A stretch of DNA of 64,000 nt from positions 3,730,017 through 3,794,016 of the forward strand of contig NZ_JQML01000001.1 in assembly GCF_000744705.1 (NCBI RefSeq), written 5' to 3'. Shown piece by piece: positions 37,724-45,548 of the stretch (the first letter of the stretch is position 1; each line of letters begins with the position of its first letter). The translations under genes and the position numbers were made by a program. The notes below the pieces were generated by a model that saw nothing but the letters and a program-made list of their open reading frames with translations, did not search any database and was not told the DNA's origin. The DNA is from Streptacidiphilus albus JL83 (GTDB lineage: Bacteria > Actinomycetota > Actinomycetes > Streptomycetales > Streptomycetaceae).

Positions 37724-38824
37724 TCAGGCCGTCTCGGCCTCGCTCAGGTGCCGGGTCCACTTCTCCTCGACCCGGCCGTAGCGCCAGACCAGCAGCGCGA
37801 CGGCCCAGGTGGCGACGAACAGGCCGACGATGACGAAGCCGACGTTGTTCAGGTCGATGCCCGCGATCCAGCCCAACACCCCGCTGGTGACGTTCAGTTG
37901 TTGGGCCAGCAGGCCGAGCAGCTCGATGCCGCCGATGAGGACCGCGACCACCACGCCGAGCGCGGTGATGGTGATGTTGTAGTAGACCTTGCGGACCGGA
38001 CGGGAGAAGGCCCAGTCGTAGGCGAAGTTCATGAAGGTGCCGTCGATGGTGTCCAGCAGCGACATCCCGGCCGCGAACAGCACCGGCAGGCAGAGGATGG
38101 CGTACCAGGGCAGGGCGAAGGCGGAGGCGCCACCGGCCAGGACCAGCAGCGAGACCTCGGTGGCGGTGTCGAAGCCGAGCCCGAAGAGCAGTCCGACCAG
38201 GTACATCTGCCAGGGCTTGGTGATCGTCTTCATCACCGGCCGGAGGATCCGGTTGACCAGGCCCCGGTTCTCCAGGTGGGCTTCGAGCTGCTTCTCGTCG
38301 TAGTCGCCGGTGCGCATCTGCCGGAACACCTTGACGATGCCGACCAGCACCACCAGGTTGATCACCGCGATCAGCATCAGGAAGACGCCGGAGACGCTGG
38401 TGCCGATGATGCCGGTGTAGTGCTGGAGCGTGGAGGAGCCGTTCTCGACCTGTCCGGCGAGGGCACGGACGCCGAGCGAGAGCAGCACGCACAGCCCGAA
38501 GACCACGGACGAGTGGCCGAGCGAGAACCAGAACCCGACCGACAGCGGCCGCTGCCGGTCCGCCATCAGCTTGCGGGTGGTGTTGTCGATGGCCGCGATG
38601 TGATCGGCGTCGAACGCGTGCCGCATGCCCAGGGTGTAGGCGGTGACGCCCATGCCGAGCCCGAAGACCTGGTTGCCGACGTGGTAGTGGGCCGGGCCGA
38701 CGATGGCGATCAGGGTGTAGAAGCCGGCGACGTGCAGGGCGAGGATGAACCCGGCCATGCCCCCCATCCGCGCCCACTCGCGTCGGCTCAGCGCGCCGCG
38801 TATCCGTGCGATGGTCCCAGCCAT
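37724..38824 (-). CDS. NiCoT-family nickel/cobalt transporter
   Basis: 366 residues from ATG 38824, preceded by GGAGGGG at seven bases; the upstream extension of the frame is not family-like. Eight membrane segments are expected, and the signature metal-binding helix TLGMRHAFDADHIAAIDNTT, with its H-x4-D-H pattern, is present. LGHSSVVFGL, GFDTATEVSLL and AGMSLLDTIDGTFMNFAYDW are the other conserved NiCoT blocks. The protein imports Ni2+ or Co2+ for enzymes such as Ni-SOD, urease, hydrogenase or cobalamin synthesis. A Nur-like box lies 58 bp upstream, consistent with nickel repression. The small membrane-protein gene upstream is on the same strand. Confidence 0.93.
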   Translation of the reverse strand: MAGTIARIRGALSRREWARMGGMAGFILALHVAGFYTLIAIVGPAHYHVGNQVFGLGMGVTAYTLGMRHAFDADHIAAIDNTTRKLMADRQRPLSVGFWFSLGHSSVVFGLCVLLSLGVRALAGQVENGSSTLQHYTGIIGTSVSGVFLMLIAVINLVVLVGIVKVFRQMRTGDYDEKQLEAHLENRGLVNRILRPVMKTITKPWQMYLVGLLFGLGFDTATEVSLLVLAGGASAFALPWYAILCLPVLFAAGMSLLDTIDGTFMNFAYDWAFSRPVRKVYYNITITALGVVVAVLIGGIELLGLLAQQLNVTSGVLGWIAGIDLNNVGFVIVGLFVATWAVALLVWRYGRVEEKWTRHLSEAETA

Positions 38825-38881
38825 GACGTACCCCTCCAGAGCCTGATCGACTTGGAAAAGGTAATAGCTGGGTATATGTAG

Positions 38882-38898
38882 TTGCAAGTCATACGCAA
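38882..38898 (-). promoter_or_regulatory. Candidate Nur (nickel) box upstream of NiCoT gene
   Basis: TTGCAA-GTCAT-ACGCAA. The Streptomyces Nur consensus is tTGCaa-N5-ttGCAA, so only two weakly conserved positions differ. It lies between the small membrane-protein stop and the transporter start. Confidence 0.6.
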
Positions 38899-38904
38899 TA
38901 GCGA

Positions 38905-39093
38905 CTACTTGGCTGCGGGGTCCTCGGGCTCCTCGACGAAGTTGACCCGGCCCAGCGAACGGTTCATGGCCTTCAGGATCCACCAGGTCCCGATGCCGAG
39001 CACGGCGAAGACGATGAACCCCAGGACACCGGGGGTGACCTTGTTGTCGTCCAGGGCGAGCATGGTGAGGGCGGGGTGCAGAGATGCGGTCAT
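38905..39093 (-). CDS. Small single-pass membrane protein
   Basis: 62 residues from ATG 39093, with AGGGG four bases upstream. A single membrane segment (VLGFIVFAVLGIGTWWILKAM) is followed by a basic then acidic tail. Similar short proteins are commonly found next to mca in streptomycetes, but no function is known to me. It is on the same strand as mca, about 100 bp downstream, with a hairpin in between. Confidence 0.75.
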   Translation of the reverse strand: MTASLHPALTMLALDDNKVTPGVLGFIVFAVLGIGTWWILKAMNRSLGRVNFVEEPEDPAAK

Positions 39094-39101
39094 GCCCCTA
39101 T

Positions 39102-39132
39102 GGTCCCCCCACCGCCGGGCGGCGGGGGGACC
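39102..39132. terminator. GC hairpin between mca and the small membrane-protein gene
   Basis: Nine perfect outer base pairs (39102-39110 with 39124-39132) and further inner GC pairing. It ends just upstream of the ribosome site of the small gene, so it may terminate mca transcripts or shape the 5' leader. Confidence 0.5.
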
Positions 39133-39195
39133 GGGGTCGGTGTGTCCGGCGTTCCTTCAGCGAACCCGCAGCAAGGGCGCGCGGTCAGGAGCCGG

Positions 39196-40086
39196 TCAGG
39201 AGCCGGCCGGGACCACGTCCGCGGTCACGCCGGCGAACAGGTCCTCCTCGGGCAGCGAGGTGTCCACCAGCGAACGGGCCAGCTCGTAGTCCTCCGTCGG
39301 CCAGACCTCGCGCTGGACCTCCAGCGGGATCCGGAACCACGGCCCGTCCGGGTCGATCTGCGTCGCGTGCGCCAGCAGCGCCCGGTCCCGCAGCTCGAAG
39401 TACTCGCCGCAGGGCACCCGGGTGGTGATCGCCCGGGGCTTGCGGTCGCTCTCGTCCCAGCGCGCGATCCACTCCGTGTACGGGGACTCCAGGCCGCGCG
39501 CCTTCATCGCCGCGTCCAGCGCCTTGATCCGCTCCAGCGAGATGCCCTGGTTGTAGTAGAGCTTCAGCGGCTGCCAGGGCTCACCGGCCTCGGGGTAGGC
39601 GTCCGGGTCGCCGGCCGCCTCGAAGGCGGCCATGGAAATGGTGTGAGTCATGATGTGGTCGGGGTGCGGGTAGCCGCCGTTCTCGTCGTACGTGGTGATC
39701 ACGTGCGGACGGAACTCGCGGATCAGCCGGACCAGCGGTTCGGTCGCCGTCTCCACCGGCTGGAGTGCGAAGCAGCCCTCCGGCAGCGGCGGCAGTGGGT
39801 CGCCCTCGGGCAGGCCCGAGTCGACGAAGCCCAGCCAGGCCTGCTTCACGCCCAGGATCTCGCGGGCCGCGTCCATCTCCTTGGCCCGGACCTCGTGGAT
39901 GTTCTCCTCGATCCAGGGGTCACCCTGGAGCTTCGGGTTGAGGATCGAGCCGCGTTCCCCACCCGTGCATGTCGCCACCAGTACGTCGACGCCCCGCGCG
40001 ACGTACGAGGCCATGGTGGCCGCGCCCTTGCTGGACTCGTCGTCCGGGTGCGCGTGTACCGCCATCAGTCGCAGCTGCTCAGTCAA
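39196..40086 (-). CDS. mca: Mycothiol S-conjugate amidase
   Basis: 296 residues from TTG 40086, where the family N-terminus (MTEQLRLMAVHAHPDDESSK) begins. This is the LmbE/PIG-L-type zinc hydrolase fold. AHPDDE supplies two zinc ligands and YPHPDHIMTHT the third. TCTGGERGSILNPKLQGDPW and LPEGDPLPPLPEGCF are specific for Mca over the related deacetylase MshB. The enzyme cleaves mycothiol-toxin or mycothiol-antibiotic conjugates in the cytoplasm to a mercapturic acid, which is exported, and GlcN-Ins, which is recycled. It is divergent from the DUF4307 gene, as is usual in streptomycetes. Confidence 0.95.
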   Translation of the reverse strand: MTEQLRLMAVHAHPDDESSKGAATMASYVARGVDVLVATCTGGERGSILNPKLQGDPWIEENIHEVRAKEMDAAREILGVKQAWLGFVDSGLPEGDPLPPLPEGCFALQPVETATEPLVRLIREFRPHVITTYDENGGYPHPDHIMTHTISMAAFEAAGDPDAYPEAGEPWQPLKLYYNQGISLERIKALDAAMKARGLESPYTEWIARWDESDRKPRAITTRVPCGEYFELRDRALLAHATQIDPDGPWFRIPLEVQREVWPTEDYELARSLVDTSLPEEDLFAGVTADVVPAGS

Positions 40087-40181
40087 CGCCCCAAAGCCCT
40101 TCGTCGGTAATGCCTCCTTCTATAGTGACGGATTGGGCGGCGCGCTCATTCCGCGTGGCCCCCAGAGGAGGCGAAGGACCC

Positions 40182-40685
40182 ATGACCGGTACGACTGGAG
40201 TCGGAGCAGCGGCAGGACCCGCGACCGATGCCGCGGAGGCCGCCGCACAGGCCGCCGCGGACGCCGGGCCGACGGCCGCCCCCGCGGTCGAGCCGGCGGC
40301 GCCGCGGGCGCTGCCGACCGGGCGCTACGGCATGGACCTGGCGGAGAAGGACCGGCGGATCCACCGGGTGTACCTGGCGGTGGTCGTCCTCGCGGTGCTG
40401 CTGATGGGCGCGCTGACCGCGGTCTACGTCATGGGCTCCCCGGTGAACGGCGAGGTCGAGACCTTCCAGGTGGTCTCCGCGTCCGAGGTGCAGATCCACC
40501 TCCAGGTCACCAAGAACGCCGACCAGGACGGCAGCTGCACGGTGCGCTCGCGCGACGCCAACGGCAACGTCGTCGGCCAGACCACGGTGAACGTCCCCAA
40601 GGCCCTCAGTACCTGGGACACCATCGTCAACCTGCGGACCACCTCCCTCGGCACCACCGGCGAACTGGTCAGCTGCTCCTCGTAG
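40182..40685 (+). CDS. DUF4307 membrane-anchored protein
   Basis: 167 residues from ATG 40182, with GAAGGA upstream. An Ala-rich acidic N-terminal tail is followed by GRYGMDLAEKDRRIHRVYLA, one membrane helix (VVVLAVLLMGALTAVYVMGS) and an extracytoplasmic beta-domain (VVSASEVQIHLQVTKNADQD, GSCTVRSRDANGNVVGQTTV) ending in Cys-Ser-Ser. This matches DUF4307, a conserved actinobacterial family of unknown function commonly found between mca and greA. Confidence 0.88.
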   Translation: MTGTTGVGAAAGPATDAAEAAAQAAADAGPTAAPAVEPAAPRALPTGRYGMDLAEKDRRIHRVYLAVVVLAVLLMGALTAVYVMGSPVNGEVETFQVVSASEVQIHLQVTKNADQDGSCTVRSRDANGNVVGQTTVNVPKALSTWDTIVNLRTTSLGTTGELVSCSS

Positions 40686-40842
40686 GGCGGGTCCCCGGGA
40701 CGGGCCGCGCGTGGCGCGAGACTCCCCCGATCGCCGCGACATTGATAAACTCATGGTTTCGCCCCTTCCGGGTACAGGTCCCCGGGAGCGGGCGTTGCTT
40801 TGTATCCCACCCTCTCTTTCCATGTACCTACGAGGAGCACCT

Positions 40843-41340
40843 GTGACCCAGACCAGCGAAAACGTCACCTGGCTCACCCAGGAGGCGTACGATCAGCTCC
40901 GCGCCGAGCTGGAGCACCTGTCGGGTCCTGCACGCGCCGAGATCACGCAGAAGATCGAGGCGGCCCGCGAGGAGGGCGATCTCAAGGAGAACGCCGGCTA
41001 CCACGCGGCCCGTGAGGAGCAGGGCAAGATGGAGCTGCGCATCCGGCAGCTGAACCAGCTCCTGGAGCGCGCCCAGGTCGGCGCGGCCCCCGCCGACAAC
41101 GGCGTGGTGGGCCCCGGCATGGTCGTCACGGTCGCCTGGGACGGCGACGAGGACGACACCACCACCTTCCTGCTCGGCTCCCGCGAGGCGGCCTCCAGCG
41201 AGCTGGAGACCTACTCGCCGCAGTCGCCGCTGGGGCGTGCCATCGACTCCTGCAGGATCGGCGAGAGCGCCACCTACGAGCTGCCGAACGGCCGCAAGGC
41301 GACCGTCAAGATCCTCTCCGCCAAGCCGTACCAGGGCTGA
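40843..41340 (+). CDS. greA: Transcription elongation factor GreA
   Basis: 165 residues from GTG 40843, preceded by GAGGAG. The N-terminal coiled-coil finger contains the acidic tip (EGDLKENAGYHAAREEQGKM) that enters the RNA polymerase secondary channel. The C-terminal FKBP-like domain ends SPLGRAIDSCRIGESATYEL. GreA stimulates cleavage of backtracked RNA and rescues arrested elongation complexes. Length and motifs are normal for the family. A very strong inverted repeat follows the stop. Confidence 0.96.
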   Translation: MTQTSENVTWLTQEAYDQLRAELEHLSGPARAEITQKIEAAREEGDLKENAGYHAAREEQGKMELRIRQLNQLLERAQVGAAPADNGVVGPGMVVTVAWDGDEDDTTTFLLGSREAASSELETYSPQSPLGRAIDSCRIGESATYELPNGRKATVKILSAKPYQG

Positions 41341-41354
41341 GCGCGGCAGGACCC

Positions 41355-41403
41355 GGGCCGCCCCGGCCGGCCGACGCACTGCGTCGGCCGGCCGGGGCGG
41401 CCC
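41355..41403. terminator. 24-bp perfect inverted repeat downstream of greA
   Basis: Arms 41355-41378 and 41380-41403 are perfectly complementary around one central base, almost wholly G and C. It lies between greA and the convergent permease gene; a bidirectional terminator is the simplest reading. Confidence 0.8.
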
Positions 41404-41432
41404 TTCGGCTGTCGGGCTTCCGGCTGTCCGGC

Positions 41433-42149
41433 TCAGCCCACGGCGCTGCGGTACTTGCGTACCGAGAGCCAGGAGAACAGCACGATGATCAGCAGCGACC
41501 AGCCGACCGACACGCCGACCGCGTGCTCCATCGTCCAGTGGGTCTCGTGCTGCCCCGGCGGCAGGTTGCCGAACAGCTGGCGGACCCCCTGCACGGTGGC
41601 GCTGAACGGGTTCCAGTAGGCGATCGCCTGCAGCCAGCCGGGCATGGTGCTGACCGGCACGAAGGCGTTCGACAGGAAGGTCAGCGGGAACAGCCAGACC
41701 AGGCCGGCCGAGGTGGCCGCCTCGGGGCTGCGCACCGAGAGGCCGATCAGCGCGCCGATCCAGGAGAAGGCGTAGCCGAGCAGGAGCAGCAGCAGGAACC
41801 CGCCGAGGGCGTCCAGCAGGCCCTTGTGCACCCGCCAGCCGATCAGGAACGCCACCAGCGCCAGCACCACCAGCGTCAGCGCGGTCTGCACCAGGTCGGC
41901 CATGGTCCGGCCGACCAGGACCGCGGAGCGGGCCATCGGCAGCGAGCGGAAGCGGTCGACGAGGCCCTTGGTCATGTCCTCGGCGATACCGGCCGAGGCG
42001 CCCGCCGTGGCGAAGGTGACGGTCTGCGCGAAAATGCCGGCCATCAGGTACTGCTTGTAGGCGTTGGGGTCGTTCGAGGTGCCGGGGACGGCGATGGCAC
42101 CGCCCATCACATAGGTGAAGAGCAGCACGAACATCACCGGCTGGAGCAT
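41433..42149 (-). CDS. ABC-2 type (DrrB-like) permease, 5' end removed by prophage
   Basis: 238 residues from an internal ATG; the frame extends about eight host codons upstream (FPEIVVFG) before reaching phage DNA. MLQPVMFVLLFTYVMGGAIA, then GIAEDMTKGLVDRFRSLPMA, and WNPFSATVQGVRQLFGN are typical of DrrB-like drug/lipid exporter permeases with six membrane helices. Intact relatives have about 30-40 further N-terminal residues. Those, with the promoter and the usual upstream ATPase gene, should lie beyond the right end of the prophage. The fragment is probably not expressed normally in the lysogen unless ATG 42149 is used. Excision would restore the gene. Confidence 0.85.
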   Translation of the reverse strand: MLQPVMFVLLFTYVMGGAIAVPGTSNDPNAYKQYLMAGIFAQTVTFATAGASAGIAEDMTKGLVDRFRSLPMARSAVLVGRTMADLVQTALTLVVLALVAFLIGWRVHKGLLDALGGFLLLLLLGYAFSWIGALIGLSVRSPEAATSAGLVWLFPLTFLSNAFVPVSTMPGWLQAIAYWNPFSATVQGVRQLFGNLPPGQHETHWTMEHAVGVSVGWSLLIIVLFSWLSVRKYRSAVG

Positions 42150-44134
42150 CCCGAAGACGACGATCTCGGGGAAGCCTGTTCCCGTATGTGGTTGTGGTTG
42201 CAGTCCGCTTCTAGCTCTGACACGAGGGCCGTGAACTTCGGGTCAATAGAGCCCGTGACGACCATGGGCGGTAGAACCATCAGGGCCGGCACCTGCGCGC
42301 CCTCATAGACCCCCAGCGCGTCTAGAGCGGCCTCCCATGCCCCCGATGAGTACCAAGCCTTGGCACGCCGATAGACGGCGCTCCACGTTCCCGTAGAGAC
42401 CAGTACCTCAGTCCAGCGCTCCGCCGTCCTGAGCTTGTGCAAGATCGCTTCGAACACTTCCCGGGTGTTGCTCATCTGACGGGACGCGGGCAGCAGCGCC
42501 GACACACGCGCCCACTCCTCATCCGTGATGCCCACGGGAACGGGCCGTCGGGTGCGTCGGTGCCACTCGGTCAACGGGTCGGCAAGACCCTTCCGCATTG
42601 GCACACCCTTGCCAGTAACCGTCACACGCACGTCAAGCAGGTCAATGAGATCAGACTTCTGATCCGTGGTGAACGTGGCAAGACGGGGCGCAGCCTCACG
42701 GGTTGCCGTCAGAATTTCCCTGGCACGCTCTGTCTGGTCATTGGCTTCCTTGAGCCACTGGGTAACTCTTTCCCTTTCCTCCCTGAGCGCTTTAACGTCC
42801 TCTCGATTCTTGTCCTTAAGATCGGCCTTGAGGCTCGCAATCGTTTCCAAGTCAAAATCATCATCGTCCGCTGCCGCCAACTGAGAAAGCAACGAGAGAA
42901 GTTGATCCTTCTTGCTATCCGCCGCCTTGGCGAGTTCCCTATCAATATGCGCAATCCGGCGTTCGTAAGAGGCAATACGCTCCGGCGTTCCACCCATCCA
43001 ATCCTCAATAAGAGATTCAAACTTGCTGCCATCACTCAGCAAAGTTTCAACTTCCGCCCAAACAGCACTTTCAACCGCCGTGGTAGGAAGTTCGGAGCAG
43101 GTGCAAGCCTTACCATTTCGGCTACCCATGCAACGGTAATATGCGGATGCTGCGTCACCCGCCTTGCCGCCCGTATAGTAGCTTTCACAAAATGAGTCCA
43201 TGCGCCCAGACAGCATGTAGACGTTATTCCGGTTGACTTTCTTGAACGATCGGGTATTCAGCGCGGCGCGCAACTGTACAACGCGTTCGGCCGGCAGTGG
43301 CATCGGAACAGGAATTCGGAAGACCTCAACAGCGTCTTCTTCATCGTCGTTTTCGGCAGTACGGGTCAGCTTGAATTCGGCATACCCATCAAGGGCCGTA
43401 CTCTTTAGCCGCTGCCCAAGGTTGTCACCCGTCCAATCCTTGCCCGTAGGCGTCTTGTAGAGAAGAACGTTCAGCTTTGCCGCCGCGTCATCACGGGTCA
43501 GTTTCTCGTCAACAAGAAGATTGGCAGCCTCTTGCAAAACCTCGGTTTCATACTCCGAAAGGACGGGAACAGCATTCTTTCCCTTCCCTTCAAGTTGGAT
43601 TCCATATGGCGGCGCACCAAATGGCCATCCACCCGCCAAGAGCTTTTGCTCACGCCCAGCGGACGTGCGCTCCAAAATCAACGTGTGCTCAAGTTCGGCC
43701 ATGTATGCCAAAAGAGAAAGCGTGATTCCGAACATCTCATCGGTACTATCAATACGACCGTCCGCCGTTGCAATGCGGACACCAATTTCGGTGGTGTCAT
43801 ACACCCAACGATGAATGTCCATCATCGTTCGACCGATTCGGTCCAGCTTTCCGAATACAACAATGTCCGCGCCACCAGTGCGGACCAAATCGTTCATCAG
43901 ATCAAAATCGGGCCGCGAGGCGAGCTTTCCGGAGACACCATCGTCATGAAAAACCTTGACTATGGAGTAGTTGCCTTTGCCGATTTTGTAATTCAGCCAC
44001 GCCCGGCATTGCTTGTCCTGGACCTTAAGACCATATCCCTTTGCCTGCTGTTCGGTCGAGACACGCAGGTAGATAACCACCCGCAGCAGGCCCCCGCGCT
44101 TGACGCGTCCGGGCGCAGCACTACGCTTGTTCAT
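42134..44134 (-). CDS. int: Large serine integrase with a C-terminal IS5-transposase-like domain
   Basis: 666 residues from ATG 44134 (GGAGGG upstream); in-frame starts further up lack a ribosome site. The N-terminal resolvase domain has the nucleophile in VIYLRVSTEQQ (Ser26), plus FGKLDRIGRTMMDI and AELEHTLILERTSAGR. A recombinase domain (GVRIATADGR, then NLLVDEKLTRDDAAAKLNVL), a Cys-containing zinc-ribbon region (YYRCMGSRNGKACTC) and a coiled coil (KADLKDKNREDVKALREERE) follow. Residues about 535-608 then match the N-terminal domain of IS5-type transposases (GITDEEWARVSALLP, TREVFEAILHKLRT, WSAVYRRAKAW). The final 14 or so residues and the stop codon are read from host permease DNA, so the C-terminus changes on excision. 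The enzyme integrates phage DNA by attP x attB recombination. Confidence 0.93.
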   Translation of the reverse strand: MNKRSAAPGRVKRGGLLRVVIYLRVSTEQQAKGYGLKVQDKQCRAWLNYKIGKGNYSIVKVFHDDGVSGKLASRPDFDLMNDLVRTGGADIVVFGKLDRIGRTMMDIHRWVYDTTEIGVRIATADGRIDSTDEMFGITLSLLAYMAELEHTLILERTSAGREQKLLAGGWPFGAPPYGIQLEGKGKNAVPVLSEYETEVLQEAANLLVDEKLTRDDAAAKLNVLLYKTPTGKDWTGDNLGQRLKSTALDGYAEFKLTRTAENDDEEDAVEVFRIPVPMPLPAERVVQLRAALNTRSFKKVNRNNVYMLSGRMDSFCESYYTGGKAGDAASAYYRCMGSRNGKACTCSELPTTAVESAVWAEVETLLSDGSKFESLIEDWMGGTPERIASYERRIAHIDRELAKAADSKKDQLLSLLSQLAAADDDDFDLETIASLKADLKDKNREDVKALREERERVTQWLKEANDQTERAREILTATREAAPRLATFTTDQKSDLIDLLDVRVTVTGKGVPMRKGLADPLTEWHRRTRRPVPVGITDEEWARVSALLPASRQMSNTREVFEAILHKLRTAERWTEVLVSTGTWSAVYRRAKAWYSSGAWEAALDALGVYEGAQVPALMVLPPMVVTGSIDPKFTALVSELEADCNHNHIREQASPRSSSSGCSSR
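42165..42185. other. Prophage-host junction (one att site, approximate)
   Basis: The permease reading frame is family-like up to about 42170, while the integrase frame is phage-like to about 42185. The attachment core must lie in this overlap. The exact crossover dinucleotide cannot be set without the other junction, which is outside the window. Confidence 0.6.
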
Positions 44135-44598
44135 GTCAGTCCCTCCAGACTGGCCAGACCCCGGAGCGCTACCAACGCTGCCGGGGTCACTCATGCACAC
44201 GCATAAGCTATCCAGGCGCGCAAGTTTGCGCCAGCCGTGTATCATCACCTATGTCCGCTATGCCTGGAAAGTCACCAAACAGGATTTGAGCAAATCGCCG
44301 CTCCTCGCTCTTTTCCCAGTGACAGGCAGACCATCGCGCGATTACTCGACTTTCGGAAACCTCGGCTTCTTCTCTGCTGATCTCACCACTAACGGCATGC
44401 TCCCGTCCTTCGCTGCTGGTGCTACCCTGCCTGTCAGGCCATCCTTGGTAATGCCTTTCCGGGATGGCAGTGCGCCCCATGGTCTTCCCACCCTGTTCCT
44501 TCGAGCAGGTTGACCATGGGGCGTCTTTGCGTTCTCGCGCCATGCTCGCCGGCCAGCAGCATCACCGAATGCCTGTGGCGCGACAGCGCGTTGTCGCC
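44135..44598. other. Phage intergenic region upstream of integrase, with a large hairpin
   Basis: About 460 bp, presumably holding the integrase promoter. At 44473-44523 a perfect 12-bp stem (CGCCCCATGGTC and complement) encloses a 27-nt loop that itself contains an imperfect 7-bp hairpin. It may be a terminator for the small genes upstream on the minus strand. The minus-strand frame across 44208-44543 has no credible start or domain. Confidence 0.5.
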
Positions 44599-44823
44599 TT
44601 ACTCGGCGTCAAGGTCGAGCTTGGCGTATGCGGCGAGCGTGGCAGCAGTCACCTGAGGGAACACCTTCTCGATGGTCTTGAACGTCTCGCCCTCGGCACG
44701 GAGTGCCTGAACGATGCGAATCTCATCGTCGGACAGCTTGCGCGGCTTGCCGGCGCGCGGAGCGACCGACTCACGGGCGGCGGCAATGCTGGCACGGATT
44801 TCCTCGGGGATCACGAAAGTCAT
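44599..44823 (-). CDS. Small phage protein with a helix-turn-helix-like C-terminal half
   Basis: 74 residues, ATG preceded by AAGGAG at seven bases. The N-terminus is MTFVIPEEIRASIAAARESV; the C-terminal half (KLSDDEIRIVQALRAEGETF, KTIEKVFPQVTAATLAAYAK) has the spacing of a small helix-turn-helix DNA-binding domain. It is the last gene of the minus-strand small-gene group, next to the integrase region, a position where excision (directionality) factors or small regulators often lie. That assignment is a guess from position. Confidence 0.7.
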   Translation of the reverse strand: MTFVIPEEIRASIAAARESVAPRAGKPRKLSDDEIRIVQALRAEGETFKTIEKVFPQVTAATLAAYAKLDLDAE

Positions 44824-44849
44824 GGGTGTACTCCTTTGGTTGGTGTGGT

Positions 44850-45548
44850 CTACCAGAGCCCTTCGGGCTCCATGTGTTCGTTCTGTGCTGCGGATTCCCG
44901 ATCGATGCCCATGATGGCTCCACGGAACCGCGTCCCCTGTCTCACAATGAAGTGATTGGAGTCAGGTTGTGGCAGGAAATCGGCATGCGCGAGTTCCTTG
45001 CCTGGTGTCTTTGTCTTCGCAAACCGGGCCAACAGGTCCGGGGCAAACATGAACGGTTCCGCATCCTCGAACCGCTCTAGTAGTTCGTCGCAGAGCCCAA
45101 ACAGGGCCTCGGGTGTGTAGAGCCCGATTGGTCCGCCGGCCGCACTGTAGCGGCCCGTGTAGTCCCGTGCGGAAACGGGATTGCCGCCAAGCTGGGGAGT
45201 AAAGACCAGTGCGTCAGCAGGATGATAGGTCCATCCGCCTCGGCCGCGGCCGTCTGGTGCGTCAATAGGTGCGCGTGACCGAGGTACCGAATCCTTACGC
45301 GCCGAAGACTCAATTTCACGGGCCGAAGCATTGCTGAGCCAGACTTCCGTACGTTGATCCGGGCCGGCGTCTAGGTCGGACCAATCCTGCCCGATCGTAT
45401 AGCCATCCGACGCCGTGAAAACTACACAGTTCGACTCGAAAACGCATCGGACAACGTCAGGCTTGGTACGCAATGGCAAGTGCGCCAAAACACTCGACAG
45501 GGCACGGGCAATGTCGTCACTGTAGCCAGCAGCGGTAAAGCCGCTCAA
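44850..45548 (-). CDS. Phage protein resembling a sliding-clamp (DnaN-like) fold
   Basis: 232 residues, start overlapping the preceding stop (ATGA). The N-terminal SDDIARALSSVLAHLPLRTK, then VVRCVFESNCVVFTASDGYT, recalls the beta-clamp pattern (viaH...L..v.fe....l..vAtDgy). The C-terminal segment (HFIVRQGTRFRGAIMGIDRE) also recalls the clamp end G-x-I-M-P. The whole is shorter than a three-domain clamp. If it is clamp-like, it could recruit host replication or repair factors. The similarity is by eye and weak; otherwise it is an uncharacterised phage protein. Confidence 0.6.
   Translation of the reverse strand: MSGFTAAGYSDDIARALSSVLAHLPLRTKPDVVRCVFESNCVVFTASDGYTIGQDWSDLDAGPDQRTEVWLSNASAREIESSARKDSVPRSRAPIDAPDGRGRGGWTYHPADALVFTPQLGGNPVSARDYTGRYSAAGGPIGLYTPEALFGLCDELLERFEDAEPFMFAPDLLARFAKTKTPGKELAHADFLPQPDSNHFIVRQGTRFRGAIMGIDRESAAQNEHMEPEGLW

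Noticed and set aside
42100-42200. tRNA gene as attachment site
   Set aside because: The integrase is a serine type and the junction lies in a protein gene; no tRNA structure is seen here.
44208-44543. 111-codon minus-strand frame between integrase and the small HTH-like gene
   Set aside because: It runs through the large hairpin and has no credible start or domain.
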